Source: Diaporthe sp. PMI_573 (taxonomy: Eukaryota > Ascomycota > Sordariomycetes > Diaporthales > Diaporthaceae). From it: a stretch of 64,000 nucleotides of DNA. Below are positions 55,781 to 64,000 of the stretch, one piece after another; within the stretch, counting starts at the first letter, position 1, and every line of letters starts with the position of its first letter. The notes beneath the pieces were generated by a model that searched no databases, was not told the origin of the DNA, and was given only the letters and a program-made list of their open reading frames with translations. The stretch lies in NCBI GenBank assembly GCA_021399435.1, contig JAJTUP010000030.1, positions 682,001-746,000 on the forward strand, written 5' to 3'. A program made the position numbers and the translations under genes.

Positions 55781-57190
55781 CTATAGCACCAAAGCATGAG
55801 GACTCAAATGTTTGAAAACCTCGAACCAAGAAAGGTCTGCTCGTGTGGAGCACCAAATTTCCTTGAATACCGACCTCACGGCCTCAATCGAAGCGAAGCG
55901 CATGTCATCAAAGAGAAAGTCAGCCATCTTCAATATCGCCGTCTGCTCTTCTGCCGACACTGAGTGAACTCCGGCGAGGAAGAGGGGGAAAATGACGCAG
56001 TTCAGGACCTTGGCCTGCCGCGGGACCTCAAAGATGCATGCGAGGCAGGACTTGACATGCTGCTGCACAAGTGCGTGCCGCGTTGGGAGACCGCAGATGG
56101 CCCTATAGAGATACAGCAGGGCCGCATGTTGAAAGGCGCGAATGAGGGTGAAAGCATGCACCGCTTCCATCTCGGTGGCTGAAGGGCCGTCGGATGCCTC
56201 CGAGGACGTGCTCTGACAGTCGCAGTCCTCCATGGTCAGGGGCGCGTACACGGGACGGAGGGCAGCCTCGAAGCGGCGGACGCGCTCGATGGAGAAATCC
56301 TGGGTCATGCTGGTGGTGGCCTCTAGATACAGGCTCATGCTCGCCATCTCGCGGAAGACGGACGCAAGTGATTCCCTTCCCAAGGGATCTCTGCCCCACC
56401 AAACCGGCCCCTGGTCAATGGCATCCCACACCTCTGGCTGGAAGAACGGAGGCCGTCCCCGTATGATCGATGTCGTGAGGTCCGTGGTGACGAATTCCGA
56501 GATCAGCATGTGGAGCGGCTCAGGCGCCGTCTTCAGCACAGAATTGATGCCACCGAGGCGCTGCAGAATGGCCAGAACACCGCTGTAGTGGCTGGACGTC
56601 GAGGCGGTCCTCAAGGTGCAACCTACGTAGCCGTCGTCGAAATGTAGCAAGATGACGGCGAATAAGAGGACCACGAGAGGACCGGTGCCCTGCACGTCGA
56701 CGCAGCAGCCAGCGATCTCGGTCCGCACAGCGGCCAGACATTCGAGGCGCCTTTCGCTGAGACCACTGTTGCCGCTTTGAGCGCCGTCCTGCAACCGCCT
56801 GTGCGAGTCGGACAGCACACAGGCCGCGAGGAGCACAACGCGATGTTCCAGGGCGACCGGCGTCGGGGCTGCACACGGCTCCTTGGACGTGGAGAGGAGG
56901 GGCCAGACGCGCCGGTGGAAATAGTCCAGGGCCCGCCGCTCACACACGTCAAGGGACACGGTGAGGTGCACGTCGCCCCGGGAGATGCTTCCGCACGCGG
57001 GCGGCATGTGGGCGCTCTGCCGCGTGCTCCATCTTATCAGGCGGCTGTTGTAGTCGCACATCGTCCCGGATGAGGCACATCGCCGACAGGCTGGCTTGGA
57101 AAGGTCGCACTTGACGCGTCTCTTCTTGCAGGGCCAGCAGGAGCCCTTGACGATCCTGAGCCTGGTTGCCGGCATGGTTTTTCTTGACAT
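55781..57190 (-). CDS. Zn2Cys6 transcription factor with Fungal_trans_2-type domain
   Basis: This is a nuclear regulator of the Gal4 class, intronless with 469 codons. The cluster is Cys18, 21, 28, 35, 38 and 45 in CWPCKKRRVKCDLSKPACRR plus CASSGTMC. The rest matches the Fungal_trans_2 architecture: LDYFHRRVWPLLST, LLAACVLSDSHRRLQ, GVLAILQRLGGINSVL, ISEFVTTDLTTSIIRGRPPF, and a C-terminal FDDMRFASIEAVRSVFKEIW. The two ATGs at codons 1 and 6 are alternative starts. It lies between the DAO and copper amine oxidase genes, which suggests it as their pathway-specific regulator; that is inference. The third-position GC content is high, as in its neighbours. Confidence 0.92.
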   Translation of the reverse strand: MSRKTMPATRLRIVKGSCWPCKKRRVKCDLSKPACRRCASSGTMCDYNSRLIRWSTRQSAHMPPACGSISRGDVHLTVSLDVCERRALDYFHRRVWPLLSTSKEPCAAPTPVALEHRVVLLAACVLSDSHRRLQDGAQSGNSGLSERRLECLAAVRTEIAGCCVDVQGTGPLVVLLFAVILLHFDDGYVGCTLRTASTSSHYSGVLAILQRLGGINSVLKTAPEPLHMLISEFVTTDLTTSIIRGRPPFFQPEVWDAIDQGPVWWGRDPLGRESLASVFREMASMSLYLEATTSMTQDFSIERVRRFEAALRPVYAPLTMEDCDCQSTSSEASDGPSATEMEAVHAFTLIRAFQHAALLYLYRAICGLPTRHALVQQHVKSCLACIFEVPRQAKVLNCVIFPLFLAGVHSVSAEEQTAILKMADFLFDDMRFASIEAVRSVFKEIWCSTRADLSWFEVFKHLSPHALVL

Positions 57191-58184
57191 TGATTACTTG
57201 TTTCTCCCGTTTACAGTTTTGATTCTCGCTCAGAAATTGAACAGAGACTTGCGTTTAATGCCAAAATGTAACGAGATGGTGATTTCTCCGTGCGATTCAA
57301 GGTTGCGTCGGGCGTCGATGATGGACGACGTCTGTTACATGGAGCATCGCGGTTAACAATGATGTCCGGACATAGTCGCGGAGGCATACCTCGAGGGTTA
57401 GGAAAAGCATCATCTCACATTCTCCATAACTATCGGATACTCTCTCGGCGAGTCAATCGACGATAATGTCTGGTATTTCATTCACGGCCGCAATATGGTG
57501 CTCGCATGCGGCAGCTTTACTTGGTGTGGACTAAACGGCTGTATCTATTGATGAGTTTGAATTGCTGAGATGAGAGATTGAAGCTCAGGAGAATATGGAA
57601 GGAGCTTGTGACTGATCACAGTCTGTACCGCCTAAGCTGAGAGAAGATGTTAAGTTAACCTTTGCGTGTTGGCTATGATTGAGAAGAGAGAACAGAGTGT
57701 TGGTGGGGTAATGGTTCTAACGCGACGACTTGTCCTGGCACCGAAATTATATGCGCTGGTTGTAGTCGGATGTAAATGCCACATCCGGGTTAGCCGCGGC
57801 TCGTCACACGGATCGTCGGGATATCTCTCGAGTTACAACGGAGACTTAGCGTAGATAAGATAGGCAGGGGTCCTGTTAAGATTCACGATAGCATACAATG
57901 CTATGCTAATGAAGATTATTGATGGGTTCTTGCAAGTCATTGTGGCCCACGGAGACGATAAACAAACTCCCATGCCAGCTTCGAGTATGTAGCAATGTGG
58001 AGACTTTGCTGCTCATAACTGGCATTGCATATTCAGTCTGTACGTCGGGTGGGTTTATTAACTACTGGAAATGAAAACGGCACCAGGCAGTCCAATGCTA
58101 CTCGCCCTAGCGTATATCGTCCCGTCCCAAGCTCCACATTGCCTATGACGTTGCCAAGCCTCATGGCACCTAGCTGCATGCCCG
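57191..58184. other. Intergenic, upstream of the second Zn2Cys6 gene
   Basis: About 1 kb. It contains the Zn2Cys6 promoter and the 3' flank of the copper amine oxidase gene. No gene is supported. Confidence 0.5.
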
Positions 58185-60354
58185 CTAAAGCTTGCTGTTC
58201 CTGTTGGCGCAGCACGACGCAGCAGGCTCATCCGCCCTCGGAAAAGCGTCCTTGGAGGTCTTGTCAGCATCGACAACGGATGGGACGACCCAGAGCGCCG
58301 GGTTCTTCTTAAAGAAGTTGGAAGCCCGGATCATGACGCCGACGGGCTCGGCCGGCATGATTGGGAAGTCCTCGGTGCGCGGGAAGTGCGTGAGGCCGAA
58401 CTGGATGTAGCACACGATATCCGTGTTCTCGATCGGCTCGTCCCTCGCGGCCCAGTCCACCACCGTCTCGTTGAAAGGATGGCCATCCTCGCCGCTCGAC
58501 TGACAGACGTAGTCGCCCGCGGGGAAAAGCTCGTAGTCCCTGTACGGGGTGACCCACAGCGCCTTGCGCGCAAACCCGGCCCGCTTCCAGACCGGGCTTC
58601 CCGCCTTGGCGAGGATGGTCGGGCAGTTGTTGTTCAGGATCTTGTAGGCAACGGGTTTCTTGGCCACAGTGTTGATGCTGTTGGGATTTATGATGTCCCA
58701 GGATCGGCCCGTCTCGTAGCAGTAGTCCGCGGCACCCTCGAGGGCTGTCCGAAGGGGCGTCTTCTTGCAGTAGAAGCCGTTTCCGTACGGGTTCCCGGCT
58801 GATCCTAGGGGATCGTCGGCGGGGACGGCGTCGTTCTGCACGACCGTGTTGTTGGGGCCGTCAACCTCTGGGTCCACGCGCAGGGAGAAAATGTGCTGGT
58901 GGTTGTGGGCGTTGATGGAGGGCGCCACCTCTGTGCCGTAGGGTGCAGCCGTCTCGGTGGGATGCATGCAGTAGGTGTTCAACATGCCCGTGAGCTTGAT
59001 CTCGAGCTTGTAGGTGCCGTCCAAGGTAAAGGTGTGGTAAAAGCAGTACTCGTAGTTGGCAGCCGTAATTATTTGGGAGATGATGAGCTTCCGGTCGCGA
59101 GCCGAGATGACAGTGCCGTCACGGTAGTCTGTATGCTTGTATAGGAGACCGTTGTCTTCCTCATGGATACAAATGGCATTCTTAAGCACCGCCGCTTCAC
59201 CTGAGCTCACGGCCATGACAGCATCGATGTAGTGGATAACACCCTTGCAATCACAGCCAAGCTTGAGAGAGTTGGTCATGAGGCCGGTACCGTACTCGCC
59301 AACGTCAAAGGCGTGCTTTCGGTGGTGAGGTGGGTCGGGATTACCGTACGGCACCACCATTTCGACCACACTGATGCGGTTGAAGAGGCTGCGTTCGCGG
59401 CCCTCAGCCTGGTCGTCGATGCGGACATCAGATAGGACGATACCCTCGCGATAGTTGAAGCCAATGTGCATCTTTAGCCCCGCCCAGAAGATCTCGTTGC
59501 CAGACATGCGGAACGATACGCCCTGGGGCTGGGTGATGTCGATCGGCTTGAGCCTGCCCGGCTGGTAGTCGTTGCCGATGAAGGCGGGCATGTAGTTATG
59601 CTCTCCCAGATGCACCCTGGTGCGCTCGCCGTTGACATGGCGAATGTCGACAGACAGAACCTCTTCCTTTTCCGTGTCGACGACAACGGAGAAGTCGAGT
59701 GGGTGGGCATATTGGTTGTCGCCGGGAGAGTTACGGTAGTAGACAATGCCCTGCTGCAAGCGCCGATCGGTGCCCCAACGGTGGTCAAAGCCAATGGCCC
59801 ACGCATCGATGAAGACTTTTGACATGTCGTGGATGCCGATTTCGCGGCATGCCTCGATCACGCGTGGGTCTTTACGCGTGACGCTCTCGCAGACGTCGAG
59901 GTCCTCCAAGGTAAGGGTGGGACTGACGTCCGTGACATCCTTCCAGATCTCGACCCGAGAGCTCTTCAAGTTGATGACAACCTCGGAGACCTGCGAGGAG
60001 CCCTTCTCAATCACGATTGCAAAGGCGCGGCGGTCTGGCCGGGGTCCGCAGCCTGCCTTGAAGGCCGCGTACTCATTCTTCTTCGGTTCGCGAAGGGTGA
60101 GGCAGTTGAATTTCAGCGTTCTGGGGCTGGCATGCTCCTTGATGAGCTTGGCAGCTCGCTGAATTTCTTCAATCGATAGCTGATCTATACGAAGAGAAAG
60201 TCAGTCTCAGACACTCCATCTCTATCGTTGCGACGCTGTTTCTATACTAACCGAGAGGATGTGCTGGGCGCTGCGTGGACAGGTCTGGAGCGACGTCGCT
60301 GGGCTCTTCCCGCAAGATGGTGTAGCCGGCTATAGAAGAGGTGTCTGCAATCAT
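58185..60354 (-). CDS. Copper amine oxidase (topaquinone)
   Basis: It oxidatively deaminates primary amines to aldehydes, ammonia and hydrogen peroxide. Minus-strand exons are 60354-60252 and 60184-58185, giving 700 residues, normal for fungal peroxisomal-type enzymes. The topaquinone precursor is Tyr412 in the N-Y-E/D motif AANYEYC. Copper ligands His461 and His463 lie in AHNHQHIFSLRVDPEVDGPN, with a third His toward the C-terminus, in the segment FGLTHFPRTEDFP. N2/N3 domains are recognisable (LTLREPKKNEYAAFKAG and DAWAIGFDHRWG, where the catalytic-base Asp region lies). The C-terminus ends in CCANRNSKL; S-K-L is a class 1 peroxisomal targeting signal (PTS1), so the enzyme is predicted peroxisomal. 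A TATAAG sits about 200 bp upstream of the ATG. It lies head-to-tail with the permease gene. Confidence 0.95.
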
Positions 60355-61363
60355 GGTGAGGGCTGTCTGGACTGAGCGACTGTGCCATACGGGGGTCTTT
60401 GCGGTTCGACCAAGGTCGATTCTTGATAGGGTTCTCGGTGATGCCTGGAGGCGCGATGCTATTGCGTGGTAATCCGAAGTAGTGCTGAGTATGCTGAGCA
60501 GCTTCTAGCAAGTGTCGTATTTTGATTTTGGGGGAGCAAGGAGATACTCGTGTACTTATAGACAAGGAACCGCCGTCAGCTATTTCAGTGAATCAGAATC
60601 ACGTCAGGCCAGGCTACTGCCGGACGTTGGAAACGAATTCCGATGACAACATTAATCGTAAGACAGGCTCAGCTACTATGCAGTTGAGATCATGTAGCTG
60701 TGGTCCACATCGCGGTCCGCCGGGGGATCCATCCCATGGCCCACCAACACTGGCACCTTCAAGCAGCAAATAAGCTTCTTGTGACCCATTCTCCAATCAA
60801 ATTGGATACCGTCAAGTGGAATACTTTGGGAAAATGGGTCTAGCCTTTCTATCGCCGCTTGGAGTCGGGCCTTGGTGCGTAGCTTCGGCATGGAACCGGA
60901 GGCGGCCGGCACCGCTTGACTCGCACATTAGGGGACATTTTCCTGCCTGAATTAGGCAAGAAAATCGACCACGCAGCGCCGCATGACCCAGCCGTCGATA
61001 AGTGCAACCTTTATCATTTAGTGCGTTCGACGCGCTTCGGTGGGGCGGAACAGGTCAACAGGAGACTTCCCCACACGCTGGACAAGACGCCCGGCAGGGA
61101 ACGCCCTTGTTCGAAACGAATTCCTAGGCCGTGAACCAGTACCCTTGGCGTCAGCAGTCGATGAGTGGAAGCCGGAGTCCATGTCACCGAGAATGGCTAG
61201 TGGAATAACCTCCACGGTCGAACGCCATCCTCTCTCGTAGGATTTGGATTGTTGCGAGGAGTGTAGCGAGAAATGGATCACTTCGGAGGATTGTTAATGA
61301 GATTTCAGGAAAAATTAGACAAGCAAAACTAAGATGTATTTTGAGGCTATTGTACAGATAGAT
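60355..61363. other. Intergenic between amine oxidase and permease genes
   Basis: This holds the amine oxidase promoter, with a TATAAG on the minus strand at about 60555-60560, and the permease 3' flank. No gene is supported. Confidence 0.55.
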
Positions 61364-62975
61364 CACCTTTTCGTAGGCAACGCAGATGACAAAACGAGCT
61401 CGGCATTCTGCGCCTCAATGATGCGCTCCGCTGCATCGTGCGAGGCCAGATACGTGTGACGTCCCTTGAACACCCAAAACCATAGGGTGACAACCAGCAT
61501 GACTCCAAACACAGCAACGGCATAATTCATATCGGCAGGTGCTGGATTGGGTTCCTGGGGAAGAAGAAGAAGACGCTCGTAATCGTGCAGTATATGATGG
61601 AGATCCAGTTAATCGTAGGGCCAAATCGACCCAGAGTAAACTCCCCAGGCGGGAGCCTCTCGCGGCCGACAAGGACGAGAGTCAGGATGGGCATCGCGTA
61701 GGAGATGGTGAGAGCAACGGTGCTGACGCTCAGGATTGCCTCGAGCACCGTATTGGCGAAGATGTAAAGTATACTGACAAGCCCAATGATACCTCCCTGC
61801 AGCCACAAGGCACGCGCTGGCACCTTCCAGGTGTCATTGACCTCGGAGAAAAAGGAGCTCCAAGGTAGACCGCCGTCTCGGGCAAATCCCCAAGTCAGAC
61901 GAGAGGACGTTGTGACGATGCTCACAGCCTGGCCCATTCCATTGAAAATGAACAGGGACAAAAGAACTGCAGCACCCTGCAGCCCAACGGCCCCGCGGAC
62001 AAGATCCATAAATGGGAGGCCAGTTGGGGGGTTCAGGACGGTGTCGAGATCCTGAATGCTGAAGAGGCAGGCCACCATGAAGATAAACCCTGTAACAGCT
62101 CCGAGAACGACTGAAAGCCATATGACGCGCGGGATGTTCTTGCGGGGGGCGGGAATCTCCTCTGCAAGATGTACAGCCGAGTCAAAGGCAGTGAGGCCGT
62201 ACGCAGCCTGTACCAAGCCGGTGAACCAGGCAACGCCATCTCCCCAGCCCGTCTGGTTGATCCACCGCCCAAAGACAAACGACGCGGGCTGGAAATCCAG
62301 GTCTTGTCTTACGCCGACTGATATGAGTAGCGCCAGGCAAAAGACAAAAAAGAGCCCAATAAAACAGACGCCCACAAAGTTGTTGAACGCTGGCAGGATA
62401 AAGTCTCGACGGCAAGCCACCAGGTTGACCACGGTCACCACCAGGGTGATGCCAAGATAAAGCAAGAAGTTGACCCAACCGACACCAGCCGTGGCCCAGT
62501 CTTGAACAAAGAGAACCTTCATGCTCAGGATAAAGTTCGTCATAAACGCAAGCTGAGAGGCTGACAGCGTCCACCAGCCAAATGTGTTGATCCAGGCGCA
62601 GAGGTAGGACGCGAATCGACCAACCGCGCCAGGGCATAGCCGGTACACCCAGTACGCCTGCCCCAGGGCCGTGGGCATACTGCTGCAGAGTTCTCCCAGA
62701 GAGACAGCCACACAAATATTGCAGACCATCACAAGTACGAGGCCCCAAAGGATCGAGATGGGCCCGCCGCTCGTCAGCCCGCTCGAGAGCCCTTGTGCGA
62801 ACGTTGACCAGGTGCCTAGTACGGATATGGCCAGGAAGAGCATGCTCGTCGTGCTGAACTTTCGCGAGAGGGCCTCCTCGTGGCCGAGATATGTGAGCTC
62901 TCGCGCATCCTGAATGGCTTGGTCGCTGGCCTCAACATGATCTGAAGGTACGTTCGATTCCGTGTCTTCCGCCAT
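61364..62975 (-). CDS. Amino-acid/choline-type permease (APC superfamily), apparent single-base frame slip
   Basis: This is a membrane permease importing amino acids, choline or amines, resembling the fungal HNM1/GABA-permease group. The frame is open from the ATG at 62975 to about 61550. The family's C-terminal helix and tail (MNYAVAVFGVMLVVTLWFWV, then KGRHTYLASHDAAERIIEAQ, with a stop at 61364-61366) continue in another frame. The slip lies in CCC (61549-61551), where one extra C gives the expected F-F-P-x-x-P-N-P-A-P-A-D junction. Residues 25-45 contain the ARELTYLGHEEALSRKFST segment typical of the group, and about 12 hydrophobic helices follow. AFDSAVHLAEEIPAPRKNIP is the conserved substrate-region loop. 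It may be intact with a sequencing error. The same slip reduces the apparent protein to 482 residues. It neighbours the copper amine oxidase gene. Confidence 0.88.
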
Positions 62976-64000
62976 CGATTTTGTTTTGATTTGGGTGGGT
63001 AGTCGAGATAGGGATTCGGCTTTTCCTGTGGATGAATATTCGATCCAGTCTCCTGCAAACGAAAACGCAGGGCCTCATGTCCAGTCTTTGTCAAGAGGTT
63101 GGCTTCCAGAGGCTTTGCCGAACTATATAGCAAAATACACTAGAAAGTCGCCTAGGTTGTGTTCGACGAGCTTGACAGAAGTGAATGCTGGTGAGTAACT
63201 CTTCTCTAATTAGCTAACGACCCAATTGAAAGATACGTCTTTTTCGTCCGAGCAACCCTGCCTTGTCTATCTCCAAGTTCGGATCACTATCAGCCACGAC
63301 TCATTGATTGAAATTACGGCATTGGTGGCTGACGCTGGCACACCTCCGATCGCAGATAGTGTCGCGATAAATTTCATTACGTACGAGTGGGTGTGATTGA
63401 AAGATCCGAATCGCGGGGTAGAGCCCACAGTCCCAGCTTACACAGATCGTCCAGGATCGAGTGCCCACCAATCTGGATTTGGCCCAATTTCTTTCCCCTT
63501 TCAGCTCCTGAGACTTGTAACAGCGGGAAACGTGGAAACGAACCGGCACGATCCCAGTCTAGTTCCGGTGAGTCAGGGGCGACGTCGGGCGGGTGGAGTC
63601 GCCGAGGTGCCAATCGACGAGTCAGAGCAGCTTCTCATGCATCATGGGCGAGGACGACACCAGCTTGGTCGATTTTCTTTCCTTTTTTGGTAGTGCCGAA
63701 GCTGCCTCGTGATGCCTTCGATCTGCCATACAGTTCAAGTTGATTCCAGGCTAGGGGCTAAGGATCGGCTCCAAGGTTTTGATCTAACAACAATTGCCCT
63801 TATTAGTGATGGATGAGAGGGAATTAGGCAATCGTTTGGTCCATTCCGTTTACAGCTGAGCTTAGTTCAAGGGTATCGGGAACGAGGACCCCGAGAACCG
63901 TAGTGTAGGTTATCGAGAACCCAGAGATTGTACTTGATAATGGAGGGATACACTGGTTCTCTTATCTCCGCTACAGGATATTTCGTTTCTTCAACAACAT
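62976..64000. other. Upstream region of the permease gene, no gene seen to the window edge
   Basis: About 1 kb. A TATA-like ACTATATAGC lies near 63122. Open frames of up to 118 codons around 63400-63700 show no recognisable domain. Confidence 0.5.

Noticed and set aside
1..64000. CRISPR array, prophage or bacterial operon
   Set aside because: No regular spacer-repeat arrays or phage genes; spliced genes and fungal families show this is fungal nuclear DNA.

Overview
The window is nuclear DNA of a filamentous ascomycete, most likely a Sordariomycete. The evidence is many spliced genes with 45-125 nt GT-AG introns, fungal-only families (Zn2Cys6 regulators, a hybrid histidine kinase, Hol1-type MFS), secreted plant-cell-wall enzymes, TATA boxes about 80-160 bp upstream of several starts, and an intron-bearing tRNA. 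There is no operon logic, no CRISPR array and no intact transposon. About 28 protein genes are supported, with exon boundaries inferred from splice consensus plus frame continuity.

Layout. 0-16 kb: 5' end of an EthD-like gene (-), two uncharacterised genes, a hybrid histidine kinase (HHK, +), a large conserved gene of unknown function broken by two +1 frameshifts, and a DUF924 gene. 16-22 kb: three metabolic enzymes, namely GH5 endoglucanase, pectin methylesterase and a signal-peptide-bearing agmatinase-like ureohydrolase. 23-30 kb: a housekeeping block with mitochondrial uS19m, TAF10, MRE11 and APC10/DOC1, the last two divergently transcribed. 31-46 kb: an MFSD1-like transporter, a GH29 fucosidase divergent from an MDR-type enoyl reductase/dehydrogenase, a split tRNA-Val(AAC), a POF1-like NMN adenylyltransferase, an F-box-like protein, a possible P-type ATPase relic and a type-B carboxylesterase.

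46.6-63 kb: an accessory block that looks functionally themed. It holds a Zn2Cys6 regulator, a GNAT acetyltransferase, a Hol1-type MFS transporter, a DUF3237 protein, a FAD-dependent DAO-type amine/amino-acid oxidoreductase, a second Zn2Cys6 regulator, a copper amine oxidase with its topaquinone motif, and an amino-acid/choline-type APC permease. I read this as a candidate amine or polyamine uptake-and-catabolism cluster; that is inference from co-location and family roles.

Caveat on quality. Four genes (about 2.97, 12.13, 13.11 and 61.55 kb) carry single-base frame slips, each inside a short homopolymer. This pattern is more typical of residual long-read indels than of pseudogenes, although real mutation is not excluded.
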